64,000 nt of DNA from Brooklawnia cerclae (GCF_011758645.1 NZ_JAAMOZ010000001.1:2728001-2792000), one strand, 5' to 3'. Numbered from the stretch's first letter, positions 1 through 7,548 are shown. Notes: generated from the sequence alone by a model not told the origin. Made by a program: numbers and translations.

Positions 1-660
1 GAGCCGACCGTGGCCGACGGCACCGCCAAGCGGCTCACCGTCAGCGGGATCCTGCGCACCGGTGGCGCGGAGGACGACCTGATCGTCATGAGCCTCGACA
101 CCCTGAAGGAGTTCACCGGCGGCGTGAGCGAGTACAACATCATCGAGTACTCGGTGAACGCCGACGAGACGCGGCTCGGCGCCCTGGTCGACGACATCGA
201 CGCCACCGACGCGGGCATGGACGCCGAGGTGGTGCGGCGGATCAGTCAGACCCAGACCGGCATCGCCCAGACCTTGCAGACACTCATCTGGATCGTCAGC
301 GTCATCATCTGCCTTCTGACCCTGATCTCGATCTCGGCCACCCTGAACGCGATCGTCTCGGAGCGCTCACGCGAGATCGGTCTGAAGAAGGCCCTCGGCG
401 CACTGTCGAGGGACGTCATGAACGAGTTCGTCGGCGAGTCTGTCCTGCTCGGCCTGATAGGCGGTGTGGCGGGCGTGGCGGCCGGAATCTGGATCGCCAA
501 TTTCATCTCGCTGAAGGCGTTCGCCGTGCAGCTCGATATCAACTGGTGGGTGGTGCCGATCACCTTGGTGTTCTCGGTGGTCATCTCGCTGGCGGGCAGC
601 CTGCTACCGGCCCGCCGGATCTCGAGGATCAGACCCGCCGATGTGTTGGGAGGAGAATGA
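1..660 (+). CDS. FtsX/MacB-type ABC transporter permease, 5'-truncated by the window
   Basis: The reading frame is open from the first base, so this is the C-terminal 219 residues of a longer membrane protein. It has part of an extracytoplasmic domain, then three hydrophobic segments (around residues 94-116, 142-165 and 181-200 of the visible part) and the typical FtsX ending with PARRISRIRPADVL. In the MacB/LolCE family this subunit couples cytoplasmic ATP hydrolysis to work on a substrate outside the membrane. Its stop overlaps ATG and SD signals of the ATPase gene that follows, so the two form one transporter. The flavoprotein genes downstream appear to share the operon. Substrate cannot be read from the sequence. 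Confidence 0.9.
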   Translation, partial: EPTVADGTAKRLTVSGILRTGGAEDDLIVMSLDTLKEFTGGVSEYNIIEYSVNADETRLGALVDDIDATDAGMDAEVVRRISQTQTGIAQTLQTLIWIVSVIICLLTLISISATLNAIVSERSREIGLKKALGALSRDVMNEFVGESVLLGLIGGVAGVAAGIWIANFISLKAFAVQLDINWWVVPITLVFSVVISLAGSLLPARRISRIRPADVLGGE

Positions 661-662
661 CG

Positions 663-1415
663 ATGACCCAGGCGTCAACCACAAGGGGCCCGGAGCCGAC
701 CGACCGCTCCATCTACTCGGTGCGCAACGTCAGTCGCCGATACGGCGAGCTGGCCGCGCTCGACGATGTGAGCCTCGAGATCACCCGCGGCGAATGGCTG
801 TCGATCGTCGGCCCGTCCGGTTCGGGAAAATCGACCCTCATGAACATCCTGGGCTGCATGGACAGCCCGACCGACGGCATCGTCCTGCTGGAGGGCGACA
901 GGCTCGACAAGATGGGCGAGCCGGAGTTGGCGACCGTGCGGCGCGAGAAGATCGGACTGATCTTCCAGCAGTTCCACCTCGTCCAACACCTGACGGCGTG
1001 CGAGAACGTGATGCTCGCGCAGCACTACCATTCGATCCCCGACGAGAAGGAGGCCCTTGCGGCCCTCGAGCGGGTAGGCATGGCCGAGCGCGCGACCCAC
1101 CTGCCGCGCGAGCTGTCGGGCGGTGAACAACAGCGCGTCTGCGTCGCTCGTGCGCTGATCAATCACCCGGACGTCATCCTGGCCGACGAACCCACCGGCA
1201 ACCTGGACGAGGTGAACGAGCGGGTCGTCATCGACTTCTTCCATCAGCTGCACGATGCCGGCACCACCCTGATCGTCGTGACCCACGATGCCGAGGTGGC
1301 CGCCCAGGGGCAACGGCAGATCATCCTGGAGCACGGCAGGATCGCCCGGGAGGTCACCGACGTCCTGAGCACCCCCACCAAGGGCAAGCCTGTGACCAGG
1401 ACGGAGATCCGATGA
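663..1415 (+). CDS. MacB/LolD-type ABC transporter ATPase
   Basis: Cytoplasmic ATPase partner of the preceding FtsX-type permease. Walker A GPSGSGKS lies near residues 50-57, the signature LSGGEQQRV near 152 and Walker B VILADEP near 172, followed by the D-loop NLDE and switch His in THDAE. The LSGGEQQRV form with a short 250-residue length is typical of MacB/LolD ATPases. I chose ATG 663 because GGAGG at 649-653 is well spaced for it; an ATG at 657 overlaps the permease stop but sits too close to that SD. The stop overlaps the start of the lipoprotein gene (ATGA), indicating translational coupling. Confidence 0.93.
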   Translation: MTQASTTRGPEPTDRSIYSVRNVSRRYGELAALDDVSLEITRGEWLSIVGPSGSGKSTLMNILGCMDSPTDGIVLLEGDRLDKMGEPELATVRREKIGLIFQQFHLVQHLTACENVMLAQHYHSIPDEKEALAALERVGMAERATHLPRELSGGEQQRVCVARALINHPDVILADEPTGNLDEVNERVVIDFFHQLHDAGTTLIVVTHDAEVAAQGQRQIILEHGRIAREVTDVLSTPTKGKPVTRTEIR

Positions 1416-1855
1416 CGCGCAAACGCGATGCTGCAGTGATGCTGGCCGCGGTGATCGGGGCGGCGGTCCTCAGCGGGTGCGGCGGTTCCACCCCGGCAGC
1501 CAACTCGCTGCCGGACGGGCAGTACACCGGGCAGTCCGAGGCAGACAGCGACGGCTCGTACGGGGTCGTGAATTTCACGGTCAGCAGCGGAGCCGTCACC
1601 GCGGCGAGCTTTGTCGTCTACGACCAGGACGGCACCCCGCACGACGAGAGCTACGGGCTGGGCAGCGACGGCAAGCCCGTCGACGAGACCTTCTACCAGC
1701 GCGCCCAGAACGCGATCGCGGCCGAGAAACAGTACGTGGCCGAGTTCGAGGAGTCGGGCGATCAGGAGCAGGTCGAGCAGGTCGCGGGCGCCTCGCTGTC
1801 GTACCGGCAGTTCCAGGCCGCGGTCGAGGACGCCATCGCGAATGCCTCCCAGTAG
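1412..1855 (+). CDS. FMN-binding domain lipoprotein, probable ApbE substrate
   Basis: A 147-residue exported lipoprotein: a basic N-terminus, hydrophobic stretch and lipobox LSGC with Cys23, then a small FMN-binding (FMN_bind-type) domain. Near the C-terminus it carries AGASLSY, with Ser128 at the place where the family normally has the Thr of an SGAT-like flavinylation motif. ApbE-type enzymes link FMN through a phosphoester to this Ser/Thr, and an apbE gene follows directly. It should sit on the outer face of the membrane as a one-electron carrier. ATGA overlap with the ATPase gene ties it to the ABC transporter. The FMN attachment at Ser rather than Thr is inferred, not shown. Confidence 0.8.
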   Translation: MTRKRDAAVMLAAVIGAAVLSGCGGSTPAANSLPDGQYTGQSEADSDGSYGVVNFTVSSGAVTAASFVVYDQDGTPHDESYGLGSDGKPVDETFYQRAQNAIAAEKQYVAEFEESGDQEQVEQVAGASLSYRQFQAAVEDAIANASQ

Positions 1856-2774
1856 GTCGGCCGGAGCCGGGCTCACCTTTCCCACGATGGGCACTCTCGG
1901 GCACGCCTCGTGGACCCCGCCCGGGCTCGACATCGGGCGGCAGCTGCACGACCGGGCCGGACGGATCGAGCGGCGGCTGACCCGATTCCGGGACGACTCC
2001 GAGATCACCGGGTTGTCCACGTCCTGGTCGGAGGTCTCGGACGACACCGCTGCCGTCCTGGCCGCCTCGGAAGCGCTGCGCGCGCAGACCAACGGGCATT
2101 TCACAGCCCTGCTCGGCAGGCAGACACGGGCCTGGGAGCAGGTCGCGGCCGGATCACGGCCGGGGGTACCCGGCTCTTCCGCCGCCGCGGGACGCATAGA
2201 GGTGGACGGCAACCGGGCGCGGCTGGTGGCCGCCCCGCCCAGGTCGGTCGATCTGGGCGCTATCGCCAAGGGGTACGCCGCCGACCAATTGCGCGATCTT
2301 GCGGTCGGCCTGGGCGCCGAGGACGTCCTGATCGGCCTGGGCGGCTCGTCCATCGCGGTCGCGGGCGAACCCGCCGCGATCGGCCTGGCCAGCCCCTGGC
2401 AGGGATGGGAAACCTTCGGGACGCTCACCCTGGCGTCGGGGTCACTGTCGGTCTCGGCCGATCCGGGGACCCCGATTCAGGGCGGTCGCCGACGCAGCCA
2501 CGTACTCGACCCGGCCACCGGTGCTCCCGCCGTCACGGACCTGTGCGCAGCGGTGGTCTGCGGTGCGGACGGCATGGCCTGCGAGGCGTTCTCGACCGCC
2601 TATCTCGCGATGGGGCTGGACGCGGCCATGCGGCTCGACCTGCGACATCCCGAACTCGACTCGGTCTTCATGACGGTGGACGGGCGGGTGCTGGCCAGCC
2701 CCCGGCTGACGATCACGGCGAAGCCCGGCGTCCAGGAATGGCTCAGGCGGCAACGCAGCGGCGCGTCCCGCTGA
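1842..2774 (+). CDS. apbE: ApbE family FAD:protein FMN transferase
   Basis: A 310-residue protein with the ApbE fold landmarks: an N-terminal MGT motif at about residues 14-16, the central DLGAIAKGYAAD motif and a C-terminal Mg-binding segment CGADGMACEAFSTA followed by MG. ApbE uses FAD to attach FMN covalently to Ser/Thr of FMN-binding proteins; the obvious client is the lipoprotein encoded just upstream, whose end it overlaps by 14 bases. ATG 1842 is the first start that leaves no unnatural N-terminal extension; the frame stays open much further upstream only as a shadow of the lipoprotein gene. No clear signal peptide or lipobox is visible, so the transferase may act inside or may use a longer start. 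Confidence 0.88.
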   Translation: MPPSRSAGAGLTFPTMGTLGHASWTPPGLDIGRQLHDRAGRIERRLTRFRDDSEITGLSTSWSEVSDDTAAVLAASEALRAQTNGHFTALLGRQTRAWEQVAAGSRPGVPGSSAAAGRIEVDGNRARLVAAPPRSVDLGAIAKGYAADQLRDLAVGLGAEDVLIGLGGSSIAVAGEPAAIGLASPWQGWETFGTLTLASGSLSVSADPGTPIQGGRRRSHVLDPATGAPAVTDLCAAVVCGADGMACEAFSTAYLAMGLDAAMRLDLRHPELDSVFMTVDGRVLASPRLTITAKPGVQEWLRRQRSGASR

Positions 2775-2786
2775 TCTGTGCCGCGG

Positions 2787-3115
2787 TCAATGGCGGCCGG
2801 ACGATGCCACGGCCCCGAAACTCACCATTACCGCGCCGACGACGGTGCCGGTGAACAATCGCGGATGCGGCTCCGCAGCCCACGAAAAGAGCTCGTCTCG
2901 ACATCATTTCCCCTCTCGGTGTCAGTCGCTCGGTGGTCCCTCCACCTTCCCGCGCGCACTATTGTCTCCCGCGCACGAGATTTCGATCGCGGGAGATGAT
3001 TGTGCGCGCGAAAACCCCGATCGGTGAGCACATGCGTGTCTGGCAGTAGGTGGTGGCGGGATCGCGGCGCGAGATGCCGGACACCCCGATGCCGGTGGCC
3101 ATCGCGAGCGGTACA
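2787..3115 (-). pseudogene. Decayed second copy of the small membrane-protein gene found at 5008-5430
   Basis: Bases 2787-2853 match 5008-5074 closely, including the stop codon, and encode the same C-terminus (TVVGAVMVSFGAVAS). A second stretch near 3080-3115 matches the middle of the same gene (5150-5181), encoding a version of LAVAIGVG. The parts between are replaced by unrelated sequence with a hairpin repeat at 2949-3014, and no continuous reading frame remains. This is therefore a broken paralogue of the gene on the other side of the Nramp-like gene, apparently interrupted by the hairpin element. Similarity was judged by eye only. Confidence 0.6.
2949..3014. repeat. Hairpin repeat, left copy flanking the Nramp-like gene
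   Basis: An imperfect inverted repeat whose arms read CGCGCGCACTATTGTCTCCC and, reversed, GGGAGATGATTGTGCGCGCG around a GCACGAGATTTCGATC centre. A close relative lies at 4836-4903 on the other side of the Nramp-like gene. It looks like a REP or MITE-like palindromic element inserted into the decayed gene copy. Confidence 0.65.
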
Positions 3116-3206
3116 CCCCTGGCGGCAACGCGGTGCGGGGGCTCAACGCTGACCTACGAATCTCCGCATAAAGAGCACCCCGGTGCAGACGGACTCTGGA
3201 TAAGTA

Positions 3207-3235
3207 TTGACTTTTGTTGTATCCGATCTTACATT
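3207..3235 (+). promoter_or_regulatory. Sigma-70-type promoter of the Nramp-like gene
   Basis: TTGACT at 3207-3212 and TACATT at 3230-3235 are separated by exactly 17 bases, giving a convincing housekeeping promoter with a leader of about 70 bases before the ATG at 3312. The surrounding stretch is noticeably AT-rich. Confidence 0.6.
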
Positions 3236-3254
3236 CGGGCCAACCAATCGGTAG

Positions 3255-3272
3255 CACCTCGACGTTGAGGTG
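3255..3272. promoter_or_regulatory. Near-perfect palindrome in the leader of the Nramp-like gene
   Basis: CACCTCGACGTTGAGGTG is palindromic except for the central pair of mismatches. Its core CTCGACGTTGAG (3258-3269) recurs identically at 5441-5452 just upstream of the small membrane-protein gene, so it may be a shared operator or a short RNA hairpin. Confidence 0.4.
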
Positions 3273-3311
3273 AGAGGTCCCACTTTCGCGCTCACAATGG
3301 AGTGAACAACC

Positions 3312-4775
3312 ATGTCGATAGTCCCACCTTCCCTACCCGACAACAACATGGACGCCAGAACCCCAGCCGCTGCGGAATCCGCGCCGGTCGACATCATCGC
3401 TGCGAACAAGAATGCCGATCCCTACGTATTGGATCCATCCAAGGTGATGGAGCCGCCGAAGGGCTGGGCCGCAAGCCTGCGCTTCTTCGGGCCAGGAATG
3501 GTCGCGACCGCCGGAATCGTCGGTTCTGGCGAGCTGATCACCACCACAACGCTGGGGTCCAGGGCCGGGATGACGCTGCTCTGGCTGATTCTGGTCTCCA
3601 CCATCGTCAAGGTGGCCGTCCAGATCGAACTCGCCCGCTGGTCGATCTCCACCGGCAAGCCCGGCATCTTCGGATATGACCACGTGCCACCCAAGATAGG
3701 CAAGCGCAGCTGGGCGTCCTATCTCGTCCTGCTCCAGTTCGTCCAATTCCTCGCCAACCTGGGTGGCATCGTGGGCTCGGCAGCGGTCGCCATGTCGATG
3801 CTGCTGCCGTTCGGCGGTGATCCGTTCTCAGCCGTGTCGATCGGCATCTGGGCATGGATCTTCACCATCATCGTGATCGCCATCCACCAGCTCAACCGCT
3901 ACTCCTTGATCGAGACGGTCTCGACCGGTCTGGTCCTTCTCGTCACCATCGCGGTGATCGTGATGGTCTTCGGCATCCAGGCGACGCAGTTCGCCTGGAC
4001 AGCGGGAGACCTTGCCGACGGCATGAGGTTCCAGGTCTCCGCCGGCGCGATGGGCATCGCGCTGTCGATGTTCGGCCTGACGGGCGTGAACGCCAACGAG
4101 ATCTCCGGCTACACGTTCTGGGTCGTCGAGAAGGGCTATGCCACTTGGACCGGCCCGAACGACGGTTCGGATGACTGGGTGCGACGCGCCCGTGGGTGGA
4201 TCTCGGTCATGAAGAAGGACGCCTGGGTGTCGTGGTTCGTGTACACGCTGGCCACCGTGGCGTTCTACATCCTGGGTGCGACCGTGCTGTACAAACAGGG
4301 CATCAGCCCGACCGGAACCGATCTGATCGAGACCATCTCCCATATCTTCACCGACACCCTCGGTCCCTGGGTCGGCCCGCTGTTCCTGCTGCTGTCCGCC
4401 ATCACCCTGGCGAAAACGCTGTTCACAGCCGTACCCAACCTGTCCCGGCAGTTCACCGCGTCCCTCGCGGTGTTCGGCCTGTTCGACTGGGCCGACGCCA
4501 AACGACGAAACCTGGTCCTGCGAATCCTCATGGTCATCCTGCCGCTGTGCTGGGGCCTGACCGCCACGCTGATCCAGCAGCCCCTGCAGCTTGTCATCCT
4601 GGCAGGGATCCTGCAGGCGGTATACCTGATGATCATCGCGATCGCCACGGTCTACCTCTCCTTCACGGAGACCGACAAGCGGATCAAGGACGGCTCGCCG
4701 ACAACGGTTTACCTGCTGATATCGGCCGTCGCCATCTTCGCCGTGGGCGTGCTCGCCCTCGCCGATGCTTTCTGA
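3312..4775 (+). CDS. Nramp-family transporter with non-canonical substrate site
   Basis: A 487-residue membrane protein with about 50 polar N-terminal residues and then 11-12 hydrophobic segments. The first helix FFGPGMVATAGIVGSGELITT is recognisably Nramp-like, but where classical Nramp Mn/Fe transporters have DPGN this protein has GSGE (residues 71-74), and the helix-6 region reads GVNANEISGY instead of the metal-binding Met-Pro-His motif. The fold is therefore clear while the substrate is not; proton-coupled Mn2+ import should not be assumed. It is a single-gene unit with its own promoter (3207-3235), lies between two related hairpins, and is followed by a convergent small membrane-protein gene that shares a leader palindrome. 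Confidence 0.85.
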   Translation: MSIVPPSLPDNNMDARTPAAAESAPVDIIAANKNADPYVLDPSKVMEPPKGWAASLRFFGPGMVATAGIVGSGELITTTTLGSRAGMTLLWLILVSTIVKVAVQIELARWSISTGKPGIFGYDHVPPKIGKRSWASYLVLLQFVQFLANLGGIVGSAAVAMSMLLPFGGDPFSAVSIGIWAWIFTIIVIAIHQLNRYSLIETVSTGLVLLVTIAVIVMVFGIQATQFAWTAGDLADGMRFQVSAGAMGIALSMFGLTGVNANEISGYTFWVVEKGYATWTGPNDGSDDWVRRARGWISVMKKDAWVSWFVYTLATVAFYILGATVLYKQGISPTGTDLIETISHIFTDTLGPWVGPLFLLLSAITLAKTLFTAVPNLSRQFTASLAVFGLFDWADAKRRNLVLRILMVILPLCWGLTATLIQQPLQLVILAGILQAVYLMIIAIATVYLSFTETDKRIKDGSPTTVYLLISAVAIFAVGVLALADAF

Positions 4776-4835
4776 ACGGTTCTCCGCTAAGTCGTGATCA
4801 CCGAGCGCCTGAAGGACGAGCTGCAGCCTCCTGCC

Positions 4836-4903
4836 TTCCCGCGCACTCAGTCGTTTCCCGCAGTCGAAATCTCGCGCGCGGGAAACGACTTTGCGCGCGG
4901 GAG
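4836..4903. repeat. Hairpin repeat, right copy flanking the Nramp-like gene
   Basis: Arms CCGCGCACTCAGTCGTTTCCCGC and GCGGGAAACGACTTTGCGCGCGG enclose AGTCGAAATCTCGC, related in sequence and layout to the copy at 2949-3014. It sits between the convergent Nramp-like gene and the minus-strand membrane-protein gene and may also end transcription. The rest of 4776-5007 shows nothing else. Confidence 0.65.
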
Positions 4904-5007
4904 CCGGAAACTTCCCACCATCCCGCGCGGCTGGGCAGGCAGATGCCCAGCCTGGAAGCGACCGACGGCCGGATCGCGGGCGCACGCGGCCGGGCACCCG
5001 GCGGCTG

Positions 5008-5430
5008 TCAATCGCGGTTGGACGATGCCACGGCACCGAAACTCACCATCACCGCGCCAACGACGGTGAGAGTGAACAACACGAGCGACAGCAGCATGCT
5101 CGGCCAAGCCGACTGCCCGAATCCGTCGTCGAGGACGACGAGCTGACCCAACAGCCCGACACCGATGGCCACCGCGAGCGACACGAAACCGATGATAATC
5201 AGGCGTCTACCCGTCTGTATACCGACTCGCTGACGGGAGGGGATTCCATCCGCCCAGGCGCAGGCGAGCAGCACACCCACCACCACCAACGCAACCGTGC
5301 GAACGTCGGAAAGCAGCCAGATGACAAGCGGGGAAATCGCAAATGTCAGGTTCGCGCGCAACAGTATATCGATGGCAACTGCAATCACAAATGCTGCTCC
5401 AGCACCAGCGGAAAGTGACCTTTTCGACAC
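5008..5430 (-). CDS. Small hypothetical membrane protein with four predicted membrane segments
   Basis: I do not recognise a family. The 140 residues contain four hydrophobic stretches separated by short polar loops, including GIPSRQRVGIQTGRR on one side, so it is an integral membrane protein. GTG 5430 is preferred over the ATG at 5472: AGGAGA lies seven bases before it, and the ATG falls inside the loop of a terminator-like hairpin (5452-5493). The CTCGACGTTGAG palindrome just upstream matches the leader of the Nramp-like gene, suggesting common control. A broken relative lies at 2787-3115. Confidence 0.65.
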   Translation of the reverse strand: MSKRSLSAGAGAAFVIAVAIDILLRANLTFAISPLVIWLLSDVRTVALVVVGVLLACAWADGIPSRQRVGIQTGRRLIIIGFVSLAVAIGVGLLGQLVVLDDGFGQSAWPSMLLSLVLFTLTVVGAVMVSFGAVASSNRD

Positions 5431-5451
5431 CGCTTCTCCTCTCGACGTTGA

Positions 5452-5493
5452 GGCGGCCGGGATGACACTCATAGTTACACCACCCCGGCCGCC
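5452..5493 (-). terminator. Hairpin after the secreted-protein gene
   Basis: GGCGGCCGGG (5452-5461) pairs perfectly with CCCGGCCGCC (5484-5493) across a 22-base loop. It lies directly behind the stop of the minus-strand secreted-protein gene and before the next minus-strand gene, as expected of a transcription terminator. Confidence 0.5.
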
Positions 5494-5506
5494 ATCAGAC
5501 AGATGG

Positions 5507-6121
5507 CTAGACCACGAAAGCGCCAGCCCAGCCAGTCATTGTGCTGTTGCTCAGAATAACGGCGGGAGTCGAGGCCACTGGGCCCCAAGTCTGGACGATA
5601 GTGCGATCATAACAGCCAGCACCAATCCAACGTTCCTGCCAAGTATTGTCGATCCGCCATGCATAGTAGCGAGCCTGCCAGCAAGAAGTACCGTTAGAAT
5701 TCGGGTCCGTCGTACGAGTGTACGAGATCTTCGCGCTTGAATCAGTGCCGATATATCCGCACGGAGCATTGTAGCGCAGACCAGAGGTGAAGGCTGGCGA
5801 GACCCCGGACCAACGACACGACGCGGCTTTCTGGACTTGTTCAGGCGACTGACCCTTGAACGGCTCTCCCTCCGTTGTGAGCCAAACTGTATCTGCAGGA
5901 ACGTCCGGATCCACCCAGATGTCAGATCTGTCCAGGATCGATGTGGGGAGACCGTCAATCACCTCCTGAGGCACATCCGGATTGGCACGACCAATCGCGG
6001 TGTCCAGTCGGTTTGCTCCCGACGCAGTGTCATCAGGCGAGGCATATGCCGTCGGGGCGTAGAACAGCCCGCTCACTAGCAGCAAAGGTACAGCGAACAT
6101 TAGTAGTCGACGGAGTCGCAT
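5507..6121 (-). CDS. Secreted hypothetical protein of lower GC content
   Basis: A 204-residue protein starting MRLRRLLMFAVPLLLV, a clear signal peptide with likely cleavage after AYA near residue 24. The mature part has no family I recognise; it contains four cysteines (in SCRW, PCGY, SCWQ and GCYD contexts) that could form two disulfides, and many Trp and Tyr residues in the C-terminal half, suggesting a small cell-wall or sugar-binding domain. The GC content is visibly lower than in the neighbours, and the gene stands next to a tRNA gene, which fits horizontal acquisition. The frame continues upstream to 6184, but the ATG at 6121 places the signal peptide at the N-terminus. Confidence 0.75.
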   Translation of the reverse strand: MRLRRLLMFAVPLLLVSGLFYAPTAYASPDDTASGANRLDTAIGRANPDVPQEVIDGLPTSILDRSDIWVDPDVPADTVWLTTEGEPFKGQSPEQVQKAASCRWSGVSPAFTSGLRYNAPCGYIGTDSSAKISYTRTTDPNSNGTSCWQARYYAWRIDNTWQERWIGAGCYDRTIVQTWGPVASTPAVILSNSTMTGWAGAFVV

Positions 6122-6383
6122 TACGTCACCACTTCCAAAGGGGTTATTGGTCATTGTGATTGTTGAGCAGTAAATCTCCTCCACTGCCGCAGCTTCGCGA
6201 GAAGTGGAGCACTCCCAAGCATGCTACGTACGAACCGCTATCATGGTCGTTCGAGGTCTCCTATAGGAAGGATTATTGCTCGAGGCCTAATTTGAGCCGA
6301 CTTCGATGCGCATGATCGGAGTCGGGATATCTCCAGATTCTCCGCATCGGCGTTTTACTCCAAGGTGCCGATCACGCTCTGAG

Positions 6384-6462
6384 CTCCCCGGGCAGGAGTC
6401 GAACCTGCGTCGCTAGTCCTGATTCAAAGTCAGGCGGGCCCTGCCGGCAGACCAACCGGGGA
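6384..6462 (-). tRNA. tRNA-Gln (anticodon TTG)
   Basis: Read on the minus strand, the 7-bp acceptor stem TCCCCGG/CCGGGGA, the anticodon arm CCTGA-CTTTGAA-TCAGG and the T arm GCAGG-TTCGACT-CCTGC are all perfect. The loop places TTG at positions 34-36, which reads glutamine codon CAA. The discriminator base is G and no CCA is encoded. At 79 bases it is longer than a usual Gln tRNA because the D-arm region and the variable loop (9 bases) are large. It starts close to, and divergent from, the TetR gene. Confidence 0.85.
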
Positions 6463-6543
6463 ACGGTCACTTCGGCGAGTGACTCCCCTACTCTACGGGG
6501 TCGGCCACCGCGTATGCACATACGGCTGTGGGAGACTGGACCG

Positions 6544-7272
6544 GTGAGGACCAACGAACCCCAGCGTGCCCGGCGGGGCAGGCGGCGGATGACGAGCGCC
6601 GAGAGGCGCGAGCAGCTCATCGTCATCGCCCGCGGCCTGTTCGCCGAGCGTGGGTTCGACGGCACCAGCGTCGAGGAGATCGCCGCGCACGCCGAGGTCA
6701 GCAAGCCCGTCGTCTACGAGCACTTCGGCGGCAAGGAGGGCCTCTACGCGGTCGTCGTCGACCGGGAGGTGCTCGCCCTGGAAACCGCCATCCAGGACGC
6801 CCTGGCCACACCGAACGCCAACTATCGCGAGATCATCGAACGCGGCACCCTGGCGCTGCTCGACTACATCGACACCTGCCCCGACGGTTTCCGGATCATC
6901 GCGCGCGACTCCGCGATCCCCGCGACGAAGGGAAACTTCGCGTCCATTCTCAGCGACATCACCGCCCATGTGGAGGACATGCTGGTGTGGCCGCTGGCCC
7001 GGCGCGGATACAACCCCCAACTGGGACGCGTGTTCGCCCAGGGGCTCGTCGGCCTCGTGGCCAGTGCGGGTCAGTCGTGGCTCGATCTGCGTCAGCCTCC
7101 GAAGGAGGAACTCGCCGCCCAGCTGGTGAACCTCGCATGGAACGGCCTGGCCAACCTCGAGAAGCATCCGAGGCTCCGTAGCGCCCCGAAGCCCGAGCCC
7201 GCGGTCGCCCCGGCCACCGATAGCACACAGGACCCCGCCGAAACCGAACCCGGCTCGGCCACGAAAGGGTGA
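6544..7272 (+). CDS. TetR-family transcriptional regulator
   Basis: A 242-residue DNA-binding repressor. The N-terminal helix-turn-helix runs from the REQLIVIARGLFAERG helix to EVSKPVVYEHFGGKEGLY at about residues 26-65, the classical TetR pattern; the remaining helices form the ligand-binding and dimer domain, and the last 40 residues are a Pro/Ala-rich tail. GTG 6544 is preferred because GGGAG lies nine bases upstream; the frame begins at 6514. It is divergent from tRNA-Gln and followed by a repeat cluster, so no target operon is obvious; autoregulation is the default guess. Confidence 0.85.
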   Translation: MRTNEPQRARRGRRRMTSAERREQLIVIARGLFAERGFDGTSVEEIAAHAEVSKPVVYEHFGGKEGLYAVVVDREVLALETAIQDALATPNANYREIIERGTLALLDYIDTCPDGFRIIARDSAIPATKGNFASILSDITAHVEDMLVWPLARRGYNPQLGRVFAQGLVGLVASAGQSWLDLRQPPKEELAAQLVNLAWNGLANLEKHPRLRSAPKPEPAVAPATDSTQDPAETEPGSATKG

Positions 7273-7289
7273 GAGCGACCGCGGACGCT

Positions 7290-7545
7290 CGTCGAGCCCG
7301 TCGAGACGAACGCGCCGGACGCAGGTCCTTTCGACAAGCTCAAGGACCGAAACAACAAGCTCAACGACCGAAACGGCGGTTGAGCTCGTCGAAACCACCA
7401 CCACGACACGGACCGAAACGGTGGTTGAGCCCGTCGAGACGAACGCGCCTGACGCAGGTCCTTTCGACAAGCTCAAGGACCGAAACAACAAGTTCAACGA
7501 CCGAAACGGTGGTTGAGCTCGTCGAAACCACCACCACGACAACGA
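7290..7545. repeat. Tandem repeat cluster 1 (two ~130-bp direct copies of palindromic units)
   Basis: Two nearly identical copies (about 7290-7417 and 7423-7545, period 133) each contain the palindromic core CCTTTCGACAAGCTCAAGGACC, then ACCGAAAC units and GGTTGAGCTCGTCGAAACCACCACC. The same core words recur in the clusters at 16010-16370 and 33550-33755. It lies between the convergent TetR and MarR genes, where such elements could act as transcription barriers. Open frames across it are compositional artefacts. Confidence 0.8.
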
Positions 7546-7548
7546 CCG

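Noticed and set aside
5431-5472. Longer start (ATG 5472) for the small membrane protein
   Set aside because: The ATG lies in the loop of a terminator-like hairpin and has no ribosome-binding site, while GTG 5430 has AGGAGA at the right distance.
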